This document shows, piece after piece, positions 52,601 through 63,189 of a stretch of DNA of 64,000 bases (position 1 is the first letter of the stretch; each line of letters starts with the position of its first letter). The translations under genes were made by a program, and so were the position numbers. The notes beneath the pieces are model-generated. The model was not told the DNA's origin. It made no database searches and saw only the letters and a list, made by a program, of their open reading frames with translations. The DNA lies in contig NC_135136.1 in assembly GCF_051014445.1 (NCBI RefSeq), forward strand, positions 14,216,001 through 14,280,000, given 5' to 3'. This stretch comes from Colletes latitarsis (Eukaryota; Arthropoda; Insecta; Hymenoptera; Colletidae).

Positions 52601-53320
52601 CCCAGACATAACCGGCGTTATCCTCTAAAATATTAATCGGGACCATGTTTAATTGGCTGTTTCAGTGTGGTACCACATTACTACGTGATCCAAACCAAAA
52701 AAAGCCGAGGAACTGGCCAACAAGTACGCGAAAAACGCGAAAGTATGAGCCAGATGATTGCAAATACCAGAACTAACCCAGACGTAACCTGCGTTATCCT
52801 CTAAAATATTAATCGGAACCAGGTTTAATTGACTGTCTCAGTGAGGTACCTCATTACTACGTGGTCCAAGCCAGAAAAAGGCCAGGATCTGGCCAACAAG
52901 TAAGCGAAAAATGCGAAAGTACGAGCCAGATGAGGGCAAATACCAGACCTAACCCAGATATAACCGGCGTTATCCTCTACAATATTAATCGCAACCAGGT
53001 TTACTTGACTGTTTCGGTGTGGTACCGCATTACCACGTGATCCAATCCAGAAAAAGGCCAGGATCTGGCCAACAAGTTTGCGAAAAATGCGAAAGAACGA
53101 GCCAGATGAGGGCAAATACCAGACCTAACCCAGACATAACCGGCGTTATACTCTAAAATACTAACCGGAACCAGGTTTAATTGACAGTTTCACTGTGGTA
53201 CCGCATTACTACGTGATCCAAACCAGAAAAAGGCCAGGATCTGGTCAACAAGTATGCGAAAAACGCGAAAGTATGAGCCAGATGATTGCAAATACCAGAA
53301 CTAACCCAGACGTAACCTGC
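49624..53320 (+). repeat. Diverged array segment right of the HOR
   Basis: Starts like HOR M1a but departs after about 49,730 with AACAAGTAAGCG and CCAGAAGAGGGC. It contains AAAAAATTACTCGG, CAGTATGGTACC and GGAACTAGG monomers, most of which have partners at 59.8-63.2 kb. A monomer with GTCTCAGTGAGGTACCTC starts at 52,265 and again at 52,793, exactly three monomers apart. Confidence 0.85.
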
Positions 53321-54201
53321 GTTATCCTCTAAAATACTATTCGGAACCAGCTTTTATTGACTGTTTCAGTGTGGTACCACATTACTACGTGATCCAAACC
53401 AAAAAAAGCCCACGATCTTGCCAACAAGTATGCGAAAAATGCGAAAGTACGAGCCAGATGATTGCAAATACCAGAACTAACCCAAACATAACCAGCGTTA
53501 TCCTCCAAAACATTCATCGCAACCAGGTTTAATTGACTGCCTCGGTGTGGAACGACATTACGACGGGATCCAAACCACAAAAAACCCAAGATCTGGCCAA
53601 CAAGTACGCGAAAATTGCGAAAATATGTGCCAGATTATTGCAAATAACAGAAATAACCCAGACATAACCTGCGGTATCCTCTAAAATATTAATCGGAACC
53701 AGGTTTAATTGACTGTTTCAGTGTGGAACTTCATTACTACGTGATCCAAACCAGAAAAAAGCCCAGGATCTGGCCAACAAGTAGGCGAAAAACGCGAAAA
53801 TACGAGCTAGATGACGGCAAATCCCAGACCTACCCGAGACATAACCGGCGTTATCCTCTAAAATATTAATCGCAACCAGGTTTAATTGACTGTTTCAGTG
53901 TGATACGACATTACTACGTGGTCCAAGCCAGGAAAAGGCCAGGATCTGGCCAACAAGTATGCGAGAAATGCGAAAATACGAGCCAGATGACGGCAAATCC
54001 TAGACCTACCCGAGACATAACCGGCGTTATCCGGTAAAATATTAATCGCAACCAGGTTTAGTTGACTGTTTCGGTGTGGAACTTCATTACTACGGGATCC
54101 AACCCAGAAAGAACCCAGGATCTGGCAAACAAGTATGCGAAAAACGCGAAAGTATGAGCCAGATGATTGCAAATACCAGAACTAACCCAGACGTAACCTG
54201 C
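53321..54201 (+). repeat. Isolated 5-mer of HOR type (881 bp)
   Basis: Monomers starting 53,321, 53,497, 53,673, 53,850 and 54,026 correspond in order to HOR M1-M5. The third is 177 bp, as in M3b. The total of 881 bp equals the 5-mer half of the HOR. It carries extra changes (GCGGTATCC, GTTATCCGG, CATTACGACG), so it is an older relative or parent-like copy rather than a recent duplicate. Confidence 0.85.
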
Positions 54202-55609
54202 GCTATCCTCTAAAATACTATTCGGAACCAGCTTTTATTGACTGTCTCAGTGTGGTACCACATTACTACGTGATCCAAACCAAAAAAAGCCCAGGATCTT
54301 GCCAACAAGTAAGCGAAAAATGCGAAGGTACGAGCCATATGAGGGCAAATCCCTGACCTAACCGAGCCATAACCGGCGTTATCCTCTAAAATATTAATCG
54401 GGACCAGGTTTAATTGACTGTTTCGGTGTGGTACCGCATTGCTACGTGATCCAAACCCAGAAAAAGGCCAGGATCCTGCCTACATGTATGCGAAAAATGC
54501 GAAAGTACGAGCCAGATGAGGGCAAATACCAGAACTAACCCAGACATAACCGGCGTTATCCTCTAAAATATTAATCGGGACCAGGTTTAATTGACTGTTT
54601 CGGTGTGGTACCGCATTACTACATGATGCAAACCCAGAAAAAGGCCAGGATCCTGCCTACATGTATGCGAAAAATGCGAAAGTACGAGCCAGATGAGGGC
54701 AAATACCAGAACTAACCCAGACGTAACCTGCGCTATCCTCTAAAATACTATTCGGAACCAGCTTTTATTGACTGTCTCAGTGTGGTACCACATTACTACG
54801 CGATCCAAACCAAAAAAAGCCCAGGATCTGGCCAACATGTATGCGAAAAATGCGAATACGGGCCAGGTGACGGCAAATCCCAGACCCACGCGAGACATAA
54901 CCGGCGTGATCCTCTAAAATATTAATCGCAACCAGGTTTAATTGACTGTTTCGGTGTGGAACTTCATTACTACGGGTTCCAAACCAGAAAAAACCCAAGA
55001 TCTGGCCAAGAAGTATGCGAAAAACGCGAAAGTATGAGCCAGATGAGGGCAAATCCCAGACCTAACCGAGGCATAACCGGCGTTATCCTCTAAAATATTA
55101 ATCGCAACCAGGTGTAGTTAGCAATTTCGGTATGGTACCGCATTACTAAGTGAGCCAAACCAGCAAAAGGCGAAGATTTAGCCAACAAGTATGCGAAAAA
55201 TGCGAAAGTACGAGCCAGATGAGGGCAAATTCCAGACCTAACCCAGACATAACCGGCGTTATCCTCTAAAATATTAATCGCCACCAGGTTTAATTGACTG
55301 TTTCAGTGTGGTACCACATTACTACGTGGTCCAAGCCAGAAAAAGGCCAGGGTCTGGCCAACAAGTATGCGAGAGGTGCGAAAGTACGAGCCAGATGAGG
55401 GCAAATACCAGAACTAACCCAAACATAACCAGCGTTATCCTCCAAAATATTCATCGGAACCAGGTTTAATTGACTGTTTCGGTGTGGAACTTCATCACTA
55501 CGGGATCCAAACCAGAAAAAACCCAGGATCTGGCCAACAAGTATGCGAAAAACGCGAAAGTATGAGCCAGATGATTGCAAATACCAGAACTAACCCAGAC
55601 GTAACCTGC
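54202..55609 (+). repeat. Diverged monomers with adjacent 177-bp duplication
   Basis: Two monomers starting 54,378 and 54,555 are each 177 bp. They share GGGACCAGG, an extra C in AAACCCAGAAAAAGG, and CCTGCCTACATGTATGCG. Other monomers here match pieces of 36.2 kb (CAGGTGTAGTTAGC) and of the HOR M6 and M7 types. Confidence 0.82.
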
Positions 55610-57396
55610 GTTATCCTCTAAAATACTATTCGGAACCAGCTTTTATTGACTGTTTCAGTGTGGTACCACATTACTACGTGATCCAAACCAAAAAAAGCCC
55701 AGGATCTGGCCAACATCTATGCGAAAAATGCGAATACGAGCCAGGTGACGGCAAATCCCAGACCCACGCGAGACATAACCGGCGTTATCCTCTAAATATT
55801 AATCGCAACCAGGTTTAATTGACTGTTTCGGTGTAGAACTTCATTACTACGGGATCCAAACCAGAAAAAACCCAAAATCTGGCCAACAAGTATGCGAAAA
55901 ACGCGAAAGTATGAGCCAGATGATTGCAAATACCAGAACTAACCCAGACGTAACCTGCGTTATCCTCTAAAATGCTATTCGGAACCAGCTTTTATTGACT
56001 GTTTCAGTGTGGTACCACATTTCTACGTGATCCAAACCAAAAAAAGCCCAGGATCTTGCCAACAAGTATGCGAAAAATGCGAAAGTACGAGCCAGATGAT
56101 TGCAAATACCAGAACTAACCCAAACATAACCAGCGTTATCCTCCAAAACATTCATCGCAACCAGGTTTAATTGACTGCTTCGGTGTGGAACGACATTACG
56201 ACGGGATCCAAACCACAAAAAACCCAAGATCTGGCCAACAAGTAGGCGAAAATTGCGAAAATATGAGCCAGATGATTGCAAATAACAGAACTAACCCCGA
56301 CATAACCAGCGTTATCCTCTAAAATATTAATCGGAACCAGGTTTAATTGACTGTTTCAGTGTGGAACTTCATTACTACGTGATCCAAACCAGAAAAAAAC
56401 CCAGGATCTGGCCAACAAGTATGCGAAAAACGCGAAAATACGAGCTAGATGACGGCAAATCCCAGACCTACCCGAGACATAACCGGCGTTAACCTCTAAA
56501 ATATTAATCGCAACCAGGTTTAATTGACTGTTTCAGTGTGATACCACATTACTACGTGGTCCAAGCCGGGAAAAGGCCAGGATCTGGCCAACAAGTATGC
56601 GAGAAATGCGAAAATACGAGCCAGATGACGGCAAATCCCAGACCTACCCGAGACATAACCGGCGTTATCCGCTAAAATATTAATCGCAACCAGGTTTCAT
56701 TGACTGTTTCGGTGTGGAACTTCATTACTACGGGTTCCAAACCAGAAAAAACCCAGGATCTGGCAAACAAGTATGCGAAAAACGCGAAAGTATGAGCCAG
56801 ATGATTGCAAATACCAGAACTAACCCAGACGTAACCTGCGCTATCCTCTAAAATACTATTCGGAACCAGCTTTTATTGACTGTTTCAGTGTGGTACCACA
56901 TTACTACGTGATCCAAACCAAAAAAAGCCCAGGATCTTGCCAACAAGTAAGCGAAAAATGCGAAGGTACGAGCCAGAAGAGGGCAAATCCCTGACCTAAC
57001 CGAGCCATAACCGGCGTTATCCTCGAAAAAATATTAATCGCAACCAGGTTTAATTGACTGCTTCGGTGTGGAACCACATTACGACGGGATCCAAACCAGA
57101 GAAAACCCAGGATCTGGCCAACAAGTATTCGAAAAATACGAAGGCACGAGCAAGAAGACGGCAAATCCCAGACCTAACCCGGACATAACCGGCGTTATCC
57201 TCTAAAAAATTACTCGGAACCAGGTTTAATTGACTGTTTCAGTGTGGTACCAAATTACTACGTGATCCAAGCAAGAGAAAGGCCAGGATCAGTCCAACAA
57301 GTATGCGATAAATGCGAAAGTACGAGCCAGATGAGGGCAAATCCCTGACCTAACCGAGACATAACCGGCGTTATCCTCTAAAATATTAATCGCTAC
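55610..57396 (+). repeat. Second HOR locus, partial cycle
   Basis: Monomers starting 55,610 (M7), 55,784 (M8), 55,959 (M1), 56,135 (M2), 56,311 (M3, 177 bp), 56,488 (M4) and 56,664 (M5) run in HOR order. From 56,840 the sequence follows the non-HOR segment 49,624-50,180 at an offset of 7,216 bp (41 monomers). It includes a 2-bp gain in CTCGAAAAAATATT near 57,022. Confidence 0.88.
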
Positions 57397-60300
57397 CAGG
57401 TTTAATTGACTGTTTCGGTGTGGAACTTCATTACTACGGGTTCCAAACCAGAAAAAACCCAGGATCTGGCAAACAAGTATGCGAAAAACGCGAAAGTATG
57501 AGCCAGATGATTGCAAATACCAGAACTAACCCACACGTAACCTGCGCTATCCTCTAAAATACTATTCGGAACCAGCTTTTATTGACTGTTTCAGTGTGGT
57601 ACCACATTACTACGTGATCGAAACCAAAAAAAGCCCAGGATCTTGCCAACAAGTATGCGAAAAATGCGAAAGTATGAGCCAGATGATTGCAAATACCAGA
57701 ACTAACCCAAACATAACCAGCGTTATCCTCCAAAACATTCATCGCAACCAGGTTTAATTGACTGCTTCGGTGTGGAACGACATTACGACGGGATCCAAAC
57801 CACAAAAAACCCAAGATCTGGCCAACAAGTAGGCGAAAATTGCGAAAATATGAGCCAGATGATTGCAAATAACAGAACTAACCCAGACATAACCAGCGTT
57901 ATCCTCTAAAATATTAATCGGAACCAGGTTTAATTGACTGTTTCAGTGTGGAACTTCATTACTACGTGATCCAAACCAGAAAAAAACCCAGGATGTGGCC
58001 AACAAGTATGCGACAAAAAGGCGAAAATACGAGCTAGATGACGGCAAATCCCAGACCTACCCGAGACATAACCGGCGTTAACCTCTAAAATATTAATCGC
58101 AACCAGGTTTAATTGACTGTTTCAGTGTGATACCACATTACTACGTGGTCCAAGCCGGGAAAAGGCCAGGATCTGGCCAACAAGTATGCGAGAAATGCGA
58201 AAATACGAGCCAGATGACGGCAAATCCCAGACCTACCCGAGAAATAACCGGCGTTATCCGCTAAAATATTAATCGCAACCAGGTTTAATTGACTGTTTCG
58301 GTGTGGAACTTCATTACTACGGGTTCCAAACCAGAAAAAACCCAGGATCTGGCAAACAAGTATGCGAAAAACGCGAAAGTATGAGCCAGATGATTGCAAA
58401 TACCAGAACTAACCCAGACATAACCGGCGTTATCCTCTAAAATATTAATCGCCACCAGGTTTAATTGACTGTTTCAGTGTGGTACCACATTACTACGTGG
58501 TCCAAGCCAGAAAAAGGCCAGGGTCTGGCCAACAAGTATGCGAAAAATGCGAAAGTATGAGCCAGATGATTGCAAATACCAGAACTAACCCAGACGTAAC
58601 CTGCGTTATCCTCTAAAATACTATTCGGAACCAGCTTTTATTGACTGTTTCAGTGTGGTACCACATTACTACGTGATCCAAACCAAAAAAAGCCCAGGAT
58701 CTGGCCAACATGTATGCGAAAAATGCGAATACGAGCCAGGTGACGGCAAATCCCAGACCCACGCGAGACATAACCGGCGTTATCCTCTAAATATTAATCG
58801 CAACAAGGTTTAATTGACTGTTTCGGTGTGGAACTTCATTACTACGGGATCCAAACCAGAAAAAACCCAAAATCTGGCCAACAAGTATGCGAAAAACGCG
58901 AAAGTATGAGCCAGATGATTGCAAATACCAGAACTAACCCAGACGTAACCTGCGTTATCCTCTAAAATGCTATTCGGAACCAGCTTTTATTGACTGTTTC
59001 AGTGTGGTACCACATTACTACGTGATCCAAAACAAAAAAAGCCCAGGATCTTGCCAACAAGTATGCGAAAAATGCGAAAGTACGAGCCAGATGATTGCAA
59101 ATACCAGAACTAACCCAAACATAACCAGCGTTATCCTCCAAAACATTCATCGCAACCAGGTTTAATTGACTGCTTCGGTGTGGAACGACATTACGACGGG
59201 ATCCAAACCACAAAAAACCCAAGATCTGGCCAACAAGTAGGCGAAAATTGCGAAAATATGAGCCAGATGATTGCAAATAACAGAACTAACCCAGACATAA
59301 CCAGCGTTATCCTCTAAAATATTAATCGGAACCAGGTTTAATTGACTGTTTCAGGGTGGAACTTCATTACTACGTGATCCAAACCAGAAAAAAACCCAGG
59401 ATCTGGCCAACAAGTATGCGAAAAACGCGAAAATACGAGCTAGATGACGGCAAATCCCAGACCTACCCGAGACATAACCGGCGTTAACCTCTAAAATATT
59501 AATCGCAACCAGGTTTAATTGACTGTTTCAGTGTGATACCACATTACTACGTGGTCCAAGCCGGGAAAAGGCCAGGATCTGGCCAACAAGTATGCGAGAA
59601 ATGCGAAAATACGAGCCAGATGACGGCAAATCCCAGACCTACCCGAGACATAACCGGCGTTATCCGCTAAAATATTAATCGCAACCAGGTTTAATTGACT
59701 GTTTCGGTGTGGAACTTCATTACTACGGGTTCCAAACCAGAAAAAACCCAGGATCTGGCAAACAAGTATGCGAAAAACGCGAAAGTATGAGCCAGATGAT
59801 TGCAAATACCAGAACTAACCCAGACGTAACCTGCGCTATCCTCTAAAATACTATTCGGAACCAGCTTTTATTGACTGTTTCAGTGTGGTACCACATTACT
59901 ACGTGATCGAAACCAAAAAAAGCCCAGGATCTTGCCAACAAGTAAGCGAAAAATGCGAAGGTACGAGCCAGAAGAGGGCAAATCCCTGACCTAACCGAGC
60001 CATAACCGGCGTTATCCTCTAAAATATTAATCGCAACCAGGTTTAATTGACTGCTTCGGTGTGGAACCACATTACGACGGGATCCAAACCAGAAAAAACC
60101 CAGGATCTGGCCAACAAGTATTCGAAAAATACGAAGGCACGAGCAAGAAGACGGCAAATCCCAGACCTAACCCGGACATAACCGGCGTTATCCTCTAAAA
60201 AATTACTCGGAACCAGGTTTAATTGACTGTTTCAGTGTGGTACCAAATTACTACGTGATCCAAGCAAGAAAAAGGCCAGGATCAGTCCAACAAGTATGCG

Positions 60301-60701
60301 ATAAATGCGAAAGTACGAGCCAGATGAGGGCAAATCCCTGACCTAACCGAGACATAACCGGCGTTATCCTGTAAAATATTAATCGCTACCAGGTTTAATT
60401 GACTGTTTCGGTGTGGTACCGCATTACTACGTGATCCAAACCAGAAAAAGGCCAGGATCATGCCTACAAGTATGCGAAAAATGCGAAGGTACGAGCCAGA
60501 TGAGGGCAAATACCAGACCTAACCCAGACATAACCGGCGTTATCCTCTAAAATATTAATCGGGACCAGGTTTAATTGACTGTTTCAGTATGGTACCACAT
60601 TACTACGTGATCCAAACCAAAAAAAGCCCAGGATCTTGCCAACAAGTATGCGAAAAATGCGAAAGTACGAGCCAGATGATTGCAAATACCAGAACTAACC
60701 C
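57397..60701 (+). repeat. Segmental copy of 47,186-50,490 (offset 10,211 bp)
   Basis: About 3.3 kb matches with an unbroken offset of 10,211 bp (58 monomers plus 3 bp), including one full HOR copy at 57,546-59,834 and the 49,624-50,490 tail. The left joint lies in a monomer whose front is GCTACCAGG type (as at 50,174) and whose back is HOR M5 (GAACTTCATT, GGCAAACAAG). Very few base differences were seen, for example GATGAGGGC near 60,498 for GATCAGGGC near 50,288. Confidence 0.92.
57546..59834 (+). repeat. HOR copy 4, at the second locus (2,289 bp)
   Basis: Corresponds base for base to the copy at 47,335-49,623 with few changes, for example TATGAGCC near 57,672 for TACGAGCC. The order is M1a to M5a, M6, M7, M8, M1b to M5b. 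This shows that the nested unit itself, not only its parts, was copied over 10 kb. Confidence 0.92.
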
Positions 60702-63189
60702 AGACATAACCGGCGTAATCCTCTAAAAAATTAATCGGAACCAGGTTTAATTGACTGTTTCAGTGTGGTACGAAATTACTACGTGATCCAAGCCGGAAAA
60801 AGTCCAGGATCTTGCCAACAAGTATGCGAAAAATGCGAAAGTACGAGCCAGATGATTGCAAATACCAGAACTATCCCAGACATAACCAGCGTTATCCTCT
60901 AAAATAATAATCGCAACCAGGTTTAATTGACTGCTTCCGTGTGGTACCGCATTACTACGTGATCCAAACCAAAAAAAGCCCAGGATCTTGCCAACAAGTA
61001 CGCGAAAAACACGAAAGTATGAGCCAGATGATTGCAAATACCAGAACTAACCCAGACGTAACCTGCGTTATTCTCTAAAATACTATTCGGAACCAGCTTT
61101 TATTGACTGTTTCAGTGTGGTACCACATTACTACGTGATCCAAACCAAAAAAAGCCCAGGATCTTGCCAACAAGTATGCGAAAAATGCGAAAGTACGAGC
61201 CAGATGATTGCAAATACCAGAACTATCCCAGACATAACCAGCGTTATCCTCTAAAATAATAATCGCAACCAGGTTTAATTGACTGCTTCGGTGTGGTACC
61301 GCATTACTACGTGATCCCAACCAGAAAAAGTCCAGGATCTTGCCAACAAGTAGGCGAAAAATGCGAAGGTACGAGCCAGATGAGGGCAAATCCCAGACCT
61401 AACCCAGACATAACCGGCGTAATCCTCTAAAAAATTAATCGGAACTAGGTTTAATTGACTGTTTCGGTGTGGTACCGCATTACTACGTGATCCAAACCAG
61501 AAAAAGGCCAGGATCCTGCCTACAAGTATGCGAAAAATGCGAAAGTACGAGCCAGATGAGGGCAAATACCAGACCTAACCCAAACATAACCGGCGTTATC
61601 CTCTAAAATATTAATCGGGACCTGGTTTAATTGACTGTTTCAGTGTGGTACCACATTACTACGTGATCCAAACCAAAAAAAGCCCAGGATCTTGCCAACA
61701 AGTATGCGAAAAATGCGAAAGTATGAGCCAGATGAGGACAAATACCAGACCTAACCCAGACATAACCGGCGTTATCCTCTAAAATATTAATCGGAACTAG
61801 GTTTAATTGACTGTTTCGGTGTGGTACCGCATTACTACGTGATCCAAACCAAAAAAAGCCCAGGATCTGGCCAACAAGTATGCGATAATTGCGAAAGTAC
61901 GAGCCAGATGAGTGCAAATCCCTGACCTAACCGAGACATAACCGGCGTTATCCTCTAAAATATTAATCGCTACCAGGTTTAATTGACTGTTTCGGAGTGG
62001 TACCGCATTGCTACGTGAACCAAACCAGAAAAAGGCCAGGATCCTGCCTACAAGTATGCGAAAAATGCGAAAGAACGAGCCAGATGAGGGCAAATACCAG
62101 ACCTAACCCAAACATAACCGGCGTTATCCTCTAAAATATTAATCGGGACCTGGTTTAATTGACTGTTTCAGTGTGGTACCACATTACTACGTGATCCAAA
62201 CCAAAAAAAGCCCAGGATCTTGCCAACAAGTATGCGAAAAATGCGAAAGTATGAGCCAGATGATTGCAAATACCAGAACTAACCCAGATATAACCAGCGT
62301 CATCTTCTTAAATATTAATCGGAACCAGGTTTAATTGACTGTTTCAGTGTGGTACCTCATTACTATGTGGTCCAAGCCAGAAAAAGGTCAGGATCTGCCC
62401 AACCAGTAAGCGAAAAGTGCGAAAGTACGAGCCAGATGAGGACAAATACCAGACCTAACCCAGACATAACCGGCGTTATCCTCTAAAATATTAATCGGAA
62501 CTAGGTTTAATTGGCTGTTTCGGTGTGGTACCGCATTACTACGTGATCCAAACCAGAAAAAGGCCAGGATCCTGCCTACAAGTATGCGAAAAATGCGAAA
62601 GTACGAGCCAGATGAGGGCAAATACCAGACCTAACCCAGACATAACCGGCGTTATCCTCTAAAATATTAATCGGGACCAGGTTTGATTGACTGTTTCAGT
62701 GTGGTACCACATTACTTCGTGGTCCAAGCCAGAAAAAGGCCAGGATCTGGCCAACAAGTAAGCGAAAAATGCGAAGGTACGAGCCAGATGAGGGCAAATA
62801 CCAGAACTAACCCAGACGTAACCTGCGTTATCCTATAAAATACTATTCGGAACCAGCTTTTATTGACTGTTTCAGTGTGGTACCACATTACTACGTGATC
62901 CACACCAAAAAAAGCCCAGGATTTTGCCAACAAGTATGCGAAAAATGCGAAAGTATGAGCCAGATGATTGCAAATAACAGACCTAACCCAGACATAACCA
63001 GCGTTATCCTCTAAAATATTAATCGGAACCAGGTTTAATTGACTGTTTCAGTGTGGAACTTCATTACTACGGGATCCAAACCAGAAAAAAACCCAGGATC
63101 TGGCCAACAAGTATGTGAAAAACGCGAAAGTATGAGCCAGATGATTGCAAATACCAGAACTAACCCAGACGTAACCTGCGTTATCCTCC
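60702..63189 (+). repeat. Rearranged copies of the 50.9-52.3 kb segment
   Basis: Pieces match upstream sequence at changing offsets: 61,075-61,440 to 50,864-51,229 (10,211 bp), about 61,441-61,720 to 51,758-52,037 (9,683 bp), about 62,304-62,690 to 51,565-51,950 (10,739 bp), and 63,056 onward to 52,141 onward (10,915 bp). The steps between offsets are multiples of 176 (3, 6 and 1 monomers), so whole monomers were lost or gained. The stretch 60,702-61,074 is the same length as 50,491-50,863 but of different monomer types. Confidence 0.82.

Noticed and set aside
42232..60701. HOR repetition as an assembly artefact (duplicated contig ends)
   Set aside because: Copies differ by several private bases and the flanking order differs between loci, so exact duplication by error is unlikely. 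Copy number still depends on the assembly and cannot be verified from sequence alone.
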